A program made the translations under genes and the position numbers. The notes under the pieces were generated by a model that saw only the letters and a list, made by a program, of their open reading frames with translations, had not been told where the DNA came from and made no database searches. A stretch of 64,000 nt of DNA from assembly GCA_026225945.1 (NCBI GenBank), contig JAMJFZ010002307.1, positions 1,336,001-1,400,000 of the forward strand, in the 5' to 3' direction. Shown piece by piece: positions 52,896 through 63,942 of the stretch (its first letter is position 1; each line of letters starts with the position of its first letter). The stretch is from Cricetomys ansorgei. Its lineage: Eukaryota; Chordata; Mammalia; Rodentia; Nesomyidae.

Positions 52896-53389
52896 AACAT
52901 CAATACCATTCTTTGATGGAATATATTTTTGAGGGAAACATATTTGGGGAGGATGTGATAACCTCTGCTTATTACCTTTAAAAAAAGCTGCAGAAGGGAA
53001 GGTTTTTAGCTCCTATTACATTCTTAGCCTATTACATTCTTCCTTGAGTTTAGCCTAAACTACACATGAATGCCCAACACACAATTCCTTTTAAAGAAAC
53101 AGATCCTCAAAAATCCAGGGCCAGAGATGCTATCTTAAGCTCTCTCAAAATGAAGCACAGTGTCTCCCTTCTGCACTCCCAGCAGATCTGAAGCGCTACA
53201 TCTTACAGGCTTTGGGGACCATTTCAAAAATAGATGTCATAGTTCCTCATCTGAGATCTGAAGTGTAACTCACACAGAAGCTTTATGAGGGTGTGCAGTG
53301 TCCCCAGTCTGCTATGTACTCCTGTAGCCTGCACGCTACCCCGTGAGCGTTCTGCACGGTACATGCAATATTCCTTCCTGACCACACCC
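52896..53389. other. Unassigned sequence
   Basis: No recognised family. It may include the left end of the Tigger relic that starts near 53390. Confidence 0.4.
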
Positions 53390-53935
53390 TCCCCATCCTC
53401 AGTGGTCAGCCATGGTCCAAAAACATTAAACAGGAAATTCCAGAGGTAAACAATCCATGGATGGTCGGCAGCATTTTTGATGAGTTCTCCCTCCATCTAG
53501 TGAATCATCCTTTTAGTCAATGTGCCTGCCCCCCAGCTCTACCCCACAGGTCCCGCCTGCCTTTGGCCACTCAATGGCTGCCTTGGTGACCAGATCAACC
53601 ATGGTGGCACCTATATGAGAGTTACTCTTGCCTTAGTAATCATGTCTCCAGAGCAACAGAGTAGTGATGGGCTTCAGACTTGGCCAGGATAGGCTGAGCA
53701 GGGCCTCCCTCAGTTGAAACGGTAGAAGCTCTTGACTGAGTGAAAAGGACAGACCGACGGTACCGCTCGGATCTGTGGCAACGAAGCTTCTGTGGAATTG
53801 TGGAAGAAAAGGAGATTCGTGGTAGTTTTGCCATCACACCTCAAACTGCTGAAGGCACAGCCATGGTGGACATTTAACGCTTATTTAACATAAAAAAAGG
53901 ACATTAAATCTGTGTGTGCTTTTAGAAAAAAATAA
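53390..53935 (+). mobile_element. Tigger (TcMar) DNA transposon relic with transposase fragment
   Basis: The 5' non-coding part ('gtcagccatggtccaaaaac', 'attaaacaggaaattccaga') resembles Tigger. A start at 53642 (MSPEQQSSDG) matches the transposase N-terminus (MAPKRKSSDA in Tigger). After frame loss, 'gtggaattgtggaagaaaag' to 'gccatcacacctcaaactgc' (about 53792-53850) corresponds to the IVKKEKEIRASFAVAPQTA segment. It is cut short and broken, so inactive. Other frames across it are shadows. Confidence 0.82.
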
Positions 53936-53937
53936 TC

Positions 53938-54052
53938 TACCAGATAGATCTCTGTGAGTTCCAAGGCCAGCCTAGTCTACATAGTGAGTTCCACTGCGCC
54001 TAGGGCTACATAGAGAAAGAGGCCCAGTCTCAATTAAATAAATAAATAAAGC
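53938..54052 (+). mobile_element. B1 SINE, 5' truncated
   Basis: 'agatctctgtgagttccaag', 'gccagcctagtctacatagt' and 'agaggcccagtctcaattaa' with an AAATAAATAAATAAAG tail. It lies at the end of the Tigger relic. Confidence 0.92.
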
Positions 54053-54297
54053 CTACACTCATTTGGCACTAACCTCCAGTTTCAGATGTTCACAGACGGT
54101 CACGGGGCATACCTGACCAGTCAAAGATGGGGCCACTCTATTCTACAAAGCTTAATTGAAATGCACACATTTGACTTACCGGGTGATCAAATGTTTGGAA
54201 CGTATTATATGAAATCCCACCAAATTTTATTCCATCTTCTCTCTCTCTCTCTCTCTGCCAAATGTCAACACTGGGTGTTTCTCTATTGTCTTAGTTT

Positions 54298-54530
54298 TTG
54301 AGACAGGGTTCCCCATCCCCACCCCTTTAAGCCCAGAGCTCACCAACTGGCTAAACTAGATGGCAGGTGAGCTCCAAGGAGTCACCTGTCTCTACCCCCA
54401 CCCCCACCAACAGCACTAGGGTTACAGAGAGTCATCACCAAGCCTGACATTTTCAGAGGGTGCTGGGATCTGAACTGGGGTCCTCACGCTTGCACACCAG
54501 GCACTTTCCTGACTGCCCCAACTCCCTGTT
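54298..54530 (-). mobile_element. B3 SINE
   Basis: The plus strand has 'gagacagggttccccatccc', 'gagctcaccaactggctaaa', 'gagctccaaggagtcacctg', 'ggtgctgggatctgaactgg', 'gtcctcacgcttgcacacca', the reversed B3 plan with both the B1-like body and B2-like head. Confidence 0.9.
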
Positions 54531-55590
54531 CTTGCCTTTTAAATGTCTCTGAAACCAGAATGGCTGGTGCTCCCTGACTCTTCTACATTTTTCCTCTTGA
54601 AAGTCCCCATCCGTCAATTTGAAACCACACAGATGAACAAAAGGCCCAAGACTTTCTTTGACTGGAAGTTCTCTCATGCCTAAAGGCTCACTGCTGGCTT
54701 TCCTTTGGGGGATTTCCTCCTCATGAACTTTTGAAAATGCCAACATTTCCCAAGGAAACAATGCCGTATGAATAATGGGACCACCAACCCTTCAGCTGAG
54801 TGGTGAAGAAGGAACCACTGTGGGAAGACGTCAGGTGGATGAGAACAGGAAATGCTGGCAGAGGGGCCTGTGCTCCAAAGCTCAGGGGAACAGGGCCAGG
54901 CCACCAAAGGGTTAGAAACGGGACGGCTGTGAAAGCCTCATTTCACGTCATTCACAGTTCACGTAATCGACTTCTGTGCTAGACGTCGGCCCTGCACGTG
55001 CCCACAGGGACACAGGAGCAGCATTTTGAAGTCCTGAGAAGGAAAGATTAGTAAATGCAAAATACACTTACAGTTACACTTGTTTCCAGGCACAGAAGAG
55101 GGGCTTTTTCTGCAGGTGTCTTCTGCATCAGAGAAAGGTAGAAGCAGTTTAAACATTTCAAATGGATGAACAGGAAAGCTGGCTTAACACAGGTTCGCCT
55201 TCAAGCAGATCCTGAGGCAGCAATTTGGGTTGAAGTAGTTCGTTTGGGAGGTGGTAGAAGAGCTGGGGATGGGAAGAGAACAGGAAACACACACACTCTA
55301 TCTGGTTCCTCCCTTGAGTGATGAGGGCCTTGCTAGGTGGTTCTGGGACATAGGGTTACAGGTCATTCCTAAGAGGAACAGACTTCATCCATGGAGTTGG
55401 AGGGCACTCAGAAGACCTGGCCTATCCTCCTGTGCATAGGGAGGTGCACAGTCACTGACCCCTAAGACTGCCATGTCCTGCACCAGGAGATGCAGCAATA
55501 GGCAAGGATGTATGGAAAGCCGAGATGCCCAGAAGCCCACAGCAAGTCCTAACCAGTAAGTGGTTTGCATCGGCTGAGGGTCTGTGAACC
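54531..55590. other. Unassigned sequence
   Basis: About 1 kb of mixed composition without a named family. Frames of 60-100 aa overlap on both strands. No exon supported. Confidence 0.45.
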
Positions 55591-55963
55591 TGTCCTAGTG
55601 TGCCCTCAGTGATAAACACCATAACCAAAAGCAACTTGGGGAGTAAAGGATTCGTTTACTCTTACAGCTTACAGTCTAGCATGAAGGGAGGTCAAGGCAG
55701 GAACTGAAACCAACACCATGGAGAAACTTCTCACTGGCTTCGCTCCCCAGGCTCACATTCAGCTACCCATACCTCCCAGGAACTCCCGCCCAGGGCTGGC
55801 ATTGCCAGTGTGCTGGGCCCTCCCTTATCAGTGATAAGGGAGGAAATGAGGAAAATGTCCTCACGGGCTTGCCTATGGGCCAGGCGGATGCAGGTCATTC
55901 CTCAGTTCACGGTCCCTCTTCCCAGATGACTCCAGCTTATGTCGGGTTGGAAGGACTACCGAG
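55591..55963 (-). mobile_element. Rodent MaLR-type LTR
   Basis: Same family as 30255. Plus strand: TGTCCTAGTG start, 'gataaacaccataaccaaaa', 'gcaacttggggagtaaagga', 'acttctcactggcttcgctc', 'cttcccagatgactccagct'. Nearly full length and solo. Confidence 0.88.
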
Positions 55964-56067
55964 AGAACCCTGAAAGTGTTTCTATTTTCTCATTCTTCTT
56001 GACAGTGATTTCTACATGCTTGGGGGTTTTGGGTTGTTTGTTGTTTCTGCTGTCAGTATCCTGGTCA

Positions 56068-56214
56068 TTGCTGTTTTGAGACAGGCTCTCACTCTGGGAC
56101 CGGACTGAGCTGAAGCTCACTATATAGTCCAGGCTGACTTCAAACTTGTAGCCATCCTCCTGCCTCTGTCTCTGAAGTACTAAGATCATGGGTGTGAGCC
56201 ACCACACTCAGCTT
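56068..56214 (-). mobile_element. B1-related SINE
   Basis: 'gagacaggctctcactctgg', 'agtccaggctgacttcaaac', 'cctcctgcctctgtctctga' and 'ggtgtgagccaccacactca' on the plus strand. A 27-bp insertion near 56096 separates the two halves. Confidence 0.85.
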
Positions 56215-56461
56215 GTTTCTTACTTAGCTTCCCAACAACTTTCAAATCAGCTTCTTCAGTCTATACCACTTGGTTGAGTCCCTGACTCAGGATGATCGGT
56301 GTCTCCAGGTGCTTCCTGAACACCTTTTCTATGTGGCTTGGAGCATCTCATGCTCAACACTCCTTAAACTCTCCTCCTCCTAAACCAGCTTTCCCCTCCT
56401 GTCTCCACTAACTCAGTCAGTGACAGAACCAATCATCTACATACTCAGGTTAGAAACCTCC
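56215..56461. other. Unassigned sequence
   Basis: No recognised family. Confidence 0.4.
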
Positions 56462-56622
56462 AAGATGGGGCTGGTTAAGAGCACTGGCTGCTCTCCCAGA
56501 GGTTCTGAGTTCAATTCCCAGCAACCACATGGTGGCTCACAGCCATCTATAATGGGGTCTGATGCTCTCTTCTGGCATGCAGGTGTACATGCAGATAGAG
56601 CTCTCACACTTAAGAACAATAC
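56462..56622 (+). mobile_element. B2 SINE, young-looking
   Basis: 'gttaagagcactggctgctc', 'gttctgagttcaattcccag', 'caaccacatggtggctcaca' match the B2 consensus closely, with 'ctggcatgcaggtgtacatg' in the tail, a form I associate with cricetid B2. The head is slightly shortened. It leads into a GGAA array. Confidence 0.95.
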
Positions 56623-56625
56623 AGA

Positions 56626-56813
56626 AAGGAAGGAAGGAAGGAAGGAAGGAAGGAAGGAAGGAAGGAAGGAAGGAAGGAAGGAAGAAGGAAGAGAGAGAGA
56701 GAGAGAGAAAAAAAGAGAGAGAGAGAACGAGAGAGAAAGAGAGAGAAGAAAGAGAGAGAGAGAGAGAGAAAAGAGAGAGAGAAAGAAAAAGAGAGAGAGA
56801 GAGAAAGAAAGAA

Positions 56814-56876
<63 letters not shown>

Positions 56877-56878
56877 AA

Positions 56879-56910
<32 letters not shown>

Positions 56911-56920
56911 AAAAAAAAAA
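56626..56920 (+). repeat. (GGAA)n-(GAGA)n-(GAAA)n polypurine tract, about 295 bp
   Basis: GGAA units, then GAGA, then GAAA and an A-run, all G/A on one strand, expanded from the B2 tail. Open frames of 110-187 aa across it are spurious. Triplex-prone. Confidence 0.97.
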
Positions 56921-58019
56921 GCAAGGAGCCTTGCTTTGTCACCTAGTCCCAAGTGATGCAGTCGCCCATGTTGCTACCATCTCCCTCTCAAGCACCATTA
57001 GGTCTGTCCTGCCTCCTCCACTTCAGTGGGTTGTCTGTCCTCTGTCACCCGACTGTTGCAGCACTCTAAGGCCCCAGATTACCACTTTATTCTGTTCCAT
57101 ACTTAGCCTGCAGGCCTTCCAGTAAGCTTATCGGGAATGAGATTTGGCCTCCCCTCTCAGCACGACCAAATCTCAGGAAGGGCACCACTGGTTCAGTAAA
57201 CACTCGGTACCCATTTAGTTTCCCCAAGACTGTGGTGGCCCAGAGGTGTCTAGTTGATTTCTAGAATGTCCTCCAGGGGAACTGAGTCTGCGTGTGCTCT
57301 GATGGTTAGTCTATACTTCTAGACACCGCCCCCCATACCTTGGTCCAGCTAAACCTATTTATCATTCTATATAGTCTTGGTCATTCCAAAGCACTAGCCA
57401 CCTGGCTGATTCAGTAACTCTGTCTCCTGGGACTTCCTTATTCCTGTCACAGGTTTGTGTAAATATTCCCTCTAAGCCGTCTGTCTTTCCAGACAAGTGG
57501 GGTGAAGCACACCATTCAACACTCTGCCCCAGAGGAAGGTATTGGCGCTTCTCTTACCCACTCTCATTCAAAATCTCAGGCAGCTTCAATGACACTCTAC
57601 TTCTGCCTGATGCCAGCATGCTGGGCAGAGTCACCTAAAACCAGATGAAAAACATTTCCTCCTCAGTCGCCTGACACCTGGAGACCCCACAGGGTGTCAC
57701 GGGTGCAGACTGAGGGAGTGGTTGTCAGGGAACAGGAGCAGACCATAGTAAAGGGTAAGCACCTCTGGATGTGTTCCCTCACGTCTTCAGGGCCTGCTCA
57801 AACACATCCCCACCTTTAAAACTCCCATTTGATGATGGAAGGCTTCTAGATGCTTCTCTCTGGTCGTAAGATCACTTCATAAAGGCCATCTCAGACCACA
57901 AATAACGAGCTGATGTCTGATAAGCATTCAGTCCCTATCAGAACACTGCAGATTGTTCAAGGCTATTTCTCAAAGGAGAATTTACAAGGTGAAGAAATCA
58001 TGATTTGGACCCAATCTCT
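56921..58019. other. Unassigned sequence
   Basis: 1.1 kb with no recognised transposon, GC near average. No exon supported. Confidence 0.45.
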
Positions 58020-58322
58020 TGGACCCTTGTCATGAGCTCCTGGGGGAAAGATGATTTCTTTCCTTTTCTGGCTCCTAGAGGGCCAGGCCCACTCCTTGGC
58101 TGTAGCTCTTTCCTCCATCTTCAGAGCCAGCAGTACGTCATCTCTGTCTGACGTTTCCTCTAAAGTCAGATCTCCTTCTTTGCCTTTAAGAACTCACAGG
58201 ATTAAACTGGTCTTCCCGTGTAACTGAGAGTTCTCTGCCCACCTCAAGGTCCTCAGCCCTAGTCCTATCAGCAAAGTCCCTTCAGGTTCTAGGAATTGGG
58301 GGCATTATTTAATCTACCGTAG
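58020..58322 (-). mobile_element. MLT1-type MaLR LTR
   Basis: The plus strand ends 'gcaaagtcccttcaggttct', 'aggaattgggggcattattt', 'aatctaccgta', the reversed start of MLT1 ('gtaggcagaataatggcccc'). The preceding 'ctccatcttcagagccagca' and 'gtttcctctaaagtcagatc' fit too. Ancient and diverged. Confidence 0.7.
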
Positions 58323-58780
58323 CCAACTGATGGAATTTAGTTGAGGTTAGACATTTAATCGACCCCAAATTCCCTTTCAGTTCTTGGATCCTACTATTTT
58401 TCAGTAATTAGAAACACCTATTCATCAAATAAGAAAACCTCCTAACATTTAAAATTCAACTGATGATGTGATTTGGCAAGCTACCTTATGAACTGTTTGA
58501 TTTGAAGCTACTCTGTGGCTAAAGAGATAAGCAGATTCGGCACACCCATAGAAATTTCTTGGACTCCAGGCTGTGGGTTCTAGGCCAGGAATTCAAGAAC
58601 TTGAAATTCACATTTTCCTTCAAGCTGATCGGAGCCTCTACCAGCAGCCTTCTAATCCCATGGCTATTGAGGTTCTCAGGTTCTTCATCTTGTTCTATGA
58701 CAGTGCATTCCATGAATCTTTTATATCAGGTTATTTACGAACCATAATGTAATCAGCTAATTCTCTATCTATTGTGTGAG
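58323..58780. other. Unassigned sequence
   Basis: No recognised family or gene. Confidence 0.4.
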
Positions 58781-59156
58781 ATACCCTGGTTAGTTTTAAC
58801 TGTCAACTTGATACAGCTTAGACAAGTCTGGGAAGGGAGAGTCAACTAAGGGAATGTCCAAATCATACTGGCCTGTGCACATGTCTGTGGGAAAGTGTCT
58901 TGATTGATAATTGACGTAAGAAGGCCCAGCCCATTGTGGGTGTCACCATTCCCTGGGCAGGTGGTCCTGGGATGTATGGGAAAGCTTGTTGTCATAAGCC
59001 TATAGACAAGCCAGTAAGCAGCATCAAGTTCCTGCTTCATTCCTGCCCCGATTTCCCTCAATGATGGACTATGACCTAGAAGTGTAAACCAAATAAATCC
59101 TTTCCCCGACACACTCTGTTGCTTTTGGTCATAGCAACAGAAATAAAACCAGAACA
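58781..59156 (+). mobile_element. Rodent MaLR-type LTR
   Basis: Same family as 30255 in plus orientation: 'ggttagttttaactgtcaac', 'gcccagcccattgtgggtgt', 'gggcaggtggtcctgggatg', 'ccaaataaatcctttcccc' (AATAAA near 59092) and 'ttttggtcatagcaacagaa'. Nearly full length and solo. Confidence 0.9.
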
Positions 59157-59671
59157 CGCCCCTTATACTCTAGCTATGTTTTTTCAATAAGCTTTTATTC
59201 CAAGGCTGAAATTTCCCCTACGTTAGTTTGCCTGGGTCTGTATGATGACTCCTTGCACTAACAACCAGTATTGTGTGATTCCCCCCCTAGGAAGAAATGT
59301 ACAAATGTCTATTTGCTATAGATGGGGCACCAACCATACACCAACCAAGTCTACCTCAGTGAACCAGTGAGAATAGAGGAGGGGTCACTCATAGGCATTA
59401 CTTTAGGGGGGCCCGCCCCAGCACAAGTGCCTTGTGAAAACCGTATCCCTGAGCTCCCTGCTTATCCTTGCACAGATGTGAGGCAGCTATGCCTAACAAT
59501 CTCCTCTCTCCTAGCAACTGTTTATCACTTATTTCAGAGGAGCCCTATGAGTCTTCCAACTCTCTCCCTCATCCCTCAGGGGGGAGTTATTGAATCCAGA
59601 GGAAATATCACCAGGGTATTTAGGTGTAAGAAGCCAAAATTAACCTTGACTGTAGCCCAAAATAAATACAT
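59157..59671. other. Unassigned, possibly a dispersed repeat
   Basis: 'ccaaccaagtctacctcagt' and 'gaaccagtgagaatagagga' (59340-59380) recall a dispersed rodent repeat, but I cannot name it. The 148-aa frame 59322-59768 runs into the adjacent B2 and is not a credible gene. Confidence 0.35.
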
Positions 59672-59875
59672 TAATTGGGTCTGGAAAGATGGCTCAGATG
59701 TTGCTGCTCTTGCAGAGGACCTGGGTTCAGTTCCCAACACCTACATGGTAGTTCTGAACTACCTATAACTCCAGGTTGTTGGGATCTGAGGCCCTCTTCT
59801 GGCCTCTGGGGCATAGAAACTCACACAAGCACACAAATATACATATACATAAAAATAAAATAAATAAATCCTTAA
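59672..59875 (+). mobile_element. B2 SINE
   Basis: 'gtctggaaagatggctcaga', 'acctgggttcagttcccaac', 'ggccctcttctggcctctgg' and an AAAATAAATAAATCC tail of the ancestral type. Confidence 0.95.
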
Positions 59876-60244
59876 AATACATTAAGTGATATTTGAACCA
59901 GTCCCATACTTTGCATAATGAGGGAATATTCAAACAAGGTGGAGGTCTTGGGATTAACAACAAAGTGTTTGTGCATTTGATGGGAATTATTATCACACAG
60001 CACAACAGTATCTAGATATTCATCTCCCTGACTACGCTGTCTCCGAAGGTCAGGAGTTTCCATGGAGCCTGAAACCCAGCACACTCTCAGTAAACATAGA
60101 CTGAATCAAATAGAAATTCCAAGAATTTCTTATGGTTTTTAAATAAATAGGAAATAAGGATTTGAGAATGAAAGGTGTGGACTGTAACAAAATAAAATAA
60201 AATAAAAAGCAAGTGTCTAGGAAAGAAATTACTCAAAACAAAGG

Positions 60245-60430
60245 ACGGCCAGAGAGATAGCTCGGGGGTTAAAAATATTTGCTGCTCTTCCAAAGGACTC
60301 CAGTTTGGTTCCCAGGACCCACATGAGGCAGTTCATAACTGCCTGTCACTCCGGCTGGCCTCTGAGAGTACCCACACACCTATGACAGACACTTACACAG
60401 ACACATACACATAAATAAATATAAATCTTT
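60245..60430 (+). mobile_element. B2 SINE
   Basis: 'gccagagagatagctcgggg', 'tttgctgctcttccaaagga', 'tttggttcccaggacccaca', a CA-rich segment and an 'ataaataaatataaatct' tail. Confidence 0.93.
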
Positions 60431-60816
60431 TGAAAAGAATAAAGATATTTTAAATGTAAGTAATAACAGCTCATCCCTATTTTGCCCAATGTTTTGTATT
60501 ATTTATTATTTTGTATTTTGTATTATTATTGTATTTGTATTTTTCCTAAAACAAGGATTTCATCTTATAACTTCCCATCACAAGTTAATTCAAGGACTCC
60601 CCAAGCCCCAATACCAGAGAATACCAATATACCAATACCTTATGGCAACATTCAAGGCCTACATGACAAGTTTTCCACGAAGATGGTCTCCTCTCAGAAT
60701 GCCTGTGTCGTTTCTCTCTGATTTTTTCCTAAGATGCCTTTCTCTTGGATCTGTAAACACCTCTCTGTACCAGTTCAACTATACAGGCCAATCACCCTGC
60801 AAGAAGCCAGGGAAGA

Positions 60817-61030
60817 GCTAAAGAGAGAGCTCAGCAGTTAAGAGTGCTATCTCTTCTTGCAATGGCCCAGAGTTCAGGTCCCAGCACCCACATCAGGTGA
60901 CTTACAACTGCCTATAACTCCAGCTCCAGGAGATCTGATGCTGTCTTCCGGCCCCTGAGAGCATGGCACTTGTGTGCACAGACCCCCCACACAGACGCAT
61001 GCATATACATAACTAAAAATAAGATATGTC
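60817..61030 (+). mobile_element. B2 SINE
   Basis: 'gctaaagagagagctcagca', 'agagttcaggtcccagcacc', 'cctataactccagctccagg', 'ttccggcccctgagagcatg' and a CA-rich tail. Confidence 0.93.
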
Positions 61031-61058
61031 CTAATGGAAAAAAAACAGTAAGACTTTC

Positions 61059-61367
61059 TGTGATGGTTTGGATGTGAAAGTTTTCCCGCAGGCACACATC
61101 CGAGGGTACTGAGGTACTGTTTGGGAAGGTTATGAAACCCTAGACAATGGAGCCTTGCTGGAAGAAAGGGGGTCACCGGAAGCTGACCCAGCCTACTTCC
61201 TATCCATAGTCTGCTTCCTGACCATCAGCACAATGTGACCAGCCAGCTGCCTCCCATTCCTGCCATCCTGCCTTTCTCACCAAGATGGGTTGTATCCCCT
61301 CAAACTGTAAGCCAAAGCAAACCTTTCCTACCTTAAGTTGCCTCTTGCCAAGTATTTAAGTCATATA
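61059..61367 (+). mobile_element. ORR1-type MaLR LTR
   Basis: 'tgtgatggtttggatgtgaa', 'gtactgtttgggaaggttat', 'cagcctacttcctatccata', 'ttgtatcccctcaaactgta' and 'gccaaagcaaacctttccta' follow ORR1 end to end. It directly follows a B2 and is solo. Confidence 0.85.
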
Positions 61368-62112
61368 CTTTCCCTCTCACCTTGACCACCCCTGATGTTC
61401 CTTAGCATCTGGAGGAAGAAATACCTACAGCTGGTACCAGTCCACATTCAGAGGCTAAAGACTCTGGAGTCTGATGTCCACATGACACAGCAAGTGCCAA
61501 AACTCTCCTGCTCAGGTCAAGTGTGCCCTCTGAGAGCCATCTGGCCCATCTGATGCTCCACTTGGGCCCTCAACCTATGGAATGCTGCCATCCACTTTCA
61601 GAGTAGGGCTCCTCCACCTTGTCATTGAATCACACGCCAGCCATCTCTGAAAACCCCTTGTGGACACACAAGCGTGGGCACTAACAGTTTGCTAGGCAAA
61701 TGCCTCTCAGCCAGTCAAACTGATAACCAAAACTAACCATGGTAGTCCCTAAGTAAGTGGGAGACGAGATGGACAAGCGTGAAGCCATAGTGCAAAGAGA
61801 GGGATGCTGGGAAAGCGACTGACCGTGTTTGTGAACCTCCCCTTGCCACGCTGCCTTCTGAACGTATTGCATTTTCACGGGTTCAATTCTAAATCGAAGG
61901 GACAGATTTAATTTCTATGAACTTCAGCACCCTAAAATGTGTTGAGTAAAATATATACCAACCTTTAAGAAATAAAACAGTACCAGTAAATACCCACTCC
62001 CAGTTTTCAGCACAAAAGCCTCTTAATGACTAGTCGCGTCTCTGAGAGGTCACTGCCCGGCCCTGTGCTCCTTCTTGGGGTCTTTTTTGTCACCGCTTTT
62101 TAGTTATTGGGC
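61368..62112. other. Unassigned sequence
   Basis: No recognised family or gene over 0.75 kb. Confidence 0.4.
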
Positions 62113-62218
62113 TTTATTTTAAGACATGTTCTCACACTGTAACCCAGGCTAGCCTCTTGCCTGCCTCAGCCTCCTGAGTGCTGGGATCACTTGTACATAC
62201 CACCATGTCCTACTCCTG
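62113..62218 (-). mobile_element. B1-related SINE
   Basis: 'acatgttctcacactgtaac', 'ccaggctagcctcttgcctg', 'cctcagcctcctgagtgctg' and 'ggatcacttgtacataccac' on the plus strand, reversed B1 order with a short internal deletion. Confidence 0.85.
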
Positions 62219-63418
62219 AATCTTTGATGTAAGACACATCACTGGGCTTCGTGTCATACTTTATGAATTCATACATTCAGATCTGATTCCCTCCCAGACA
62301 TCGTCTGACCTGGACCCGAGAGCAATTTTCACACTTAAACCGTGCAGCCTCCAAAGCTGTCGGCGTGCACACACGCAGCTGTCTTTTCTCGTTTGTGAAG
62401 GATGTAACGAGGGACCCTTCCTTCCACAGGCGGGTGCAAACTGCCTGGCACTCAGCAGACCATCCCCGGGAGTCAGGCGAGTCCTTCTTCATCTTGCATT
62501 TCTCTGCACACTCACCCACAGCCAAGCCCAGCAGGATCACATGAGCACAATGGGGCTTGGGCAGATGCCACTCACCCTGGCAGATGAGAACCACAGGCCA
62601 CTCCACCTGCCCCTGCCCGCCTTTCCTACAGCAGGGTCAAGATGGGAAGAAAGTCTAGGTTTCAGCTTTCTGGATGCTTTCATAGGGCTGTCGGCTCACC
62701 ATAGTTCTCATAAAAGCTGTTTTCCTTGTGATTAAGTTGTATTTGCCCCTTAACTATGTGGTAAACAAACCCTCAGCTCCTGCCTTCTGGTTAGAGCACC
62801 ATTGCCTATTAACTGGGACTGGAGGGTAGCGGGCTGGCAAGGCTGCTGGGGACAGAGAGCCAAGCAACCCAATTTGGTTATCAGTTCTGTTGACACGAGG
62901 GGAGCCACATGTGTCTGTGCGGCATGCCCAGCAGGTCGGGCTGGGGTTTCTCTGGCTGTGAAAGGCCTGCTGTTCAGAACACTTGGCCTGTAATCAAACA
63001 AGGACTTGAGATCAGGACTCTTGCTGTGACCAGTTCACCAGCTCTATGAGCAGCTGCCACTTGGGCCAGGGGGAGGGGCAGACCAAGCGTGTCTGGTCCT
63101 ATACTGAGCTCAAGGCTGACAGGCTGCAGTGACAGTCAGCCACCCTTCCCAACAGCCCCAGTCCTGAGACACTGTTGAGGGAGGTCACTTGTCAGAGCTG
63201 AAGTTAGACACATGGGGTCCCTGAAGGAAGCAACTAGAGGCTCAAATGAGTGAGAGAGGTTTCTTGGGAAATTCCTGGGATACATGACTTGGGGAGAAAT
63301 TGGGGCAGTGCCCAGATGTGACTAGCTGTACCCCCAACCCCAGGAGCAATCGCTGTCAAAGTTGACTTATTTTCAATATCTTTTAATTATGTTAGCCAAT
63401 GGAGTGTGTACGTGTTGC
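62219..63418. other. Repeat-poor stretch
   Basis: 1.2 kb without a recognised transposon. The minus-strand frame 62277-62606 (109 aa, Cys-rich) sits in sequence somewhat rich in CpG, and has no domain I recognise. An exon is possible but unsupported. Confidence 0.4.
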
Positions 63419-63445
63419 GGGGGGGGGGGGGGGGGGGGGGGGGGG
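63419..63445 (+). repeat. G homopolymer, 27 G
   Basis: An uninterrupted run of 27 G flanked by GTGTGTACGTGTTGC and TGTGGCATGTGTG. Length is likely variable and prone to sequencing error. Strong quadruplex potential. Confidence 0.9.
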
Positions 63446-63815
63446 TGTGGCATGTGTGTGTTTTTACTCATCTGCGGTCAAGTCCCAGTTCACAAGAGCC
63501 TTTGAATTCAGGGGAGTTCAACCGCCAAACCCACACCCAAATATTTTGTAGATAACAGAAGTGCCATTGCTGGTTTGTGCTCATGGGTACACAGACAAGC
63601 TTTTGTGGCTGGACGGTAAGGACCCTCAAGTGGGCACCGAGTGAGAGGGCCTCGCAGGAAGAACTACAGCGAGTCATTCATCTGTGCCCTGTGCAATGCT
63701 TGGAGAAAATTCCACAAAAACCAACCTCTCTCCTGAGTGCAGAATACAGTGAAGCACCCAGTGGGTGCTGTTGTGAAGTGCCTTGAGCGTCGATGGCGTC
63801 TGCTGTTAGGCTTAG
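63446..63815. other. Unassigned sequence
   Basis: No recognised family. Confidence 0.4.
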
Positions 63816-63942
63816 TGCTTGTGGCGGTTTAGATACGGAATGTCCCCACGCTCATTGTCGGCACGCTCGGTCCCCGGCCTGTGGTGCTCTGTGCTCGCTG
63901 AACCTGATCAGCCGCTTCGCCCTGACATCGTGTCTTATCCAC
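63816..63942 (+). mobile_element. MaLR LTR 5' part, CpG-dense, cut by another LTR
   Basis: 'gtggcggtttagatacggaa', 'tgtccccacgctcattgtcg' and 'gctcggtccccggcctgtgg' follow the first third of an ORR1/MT-type LTR. It contains about a dozen CpG, whereas other MaLR copies here have lost them. It stops at the LTR starting 63943. Confidence 0.65.

Noticed and set aside
56420..57125. 171-187 aa frames, the longest in the window
   Set aside because: They start in a B2 SINE and run through the GGAA/GAGA/GAAA array. Low complexity, no domain.
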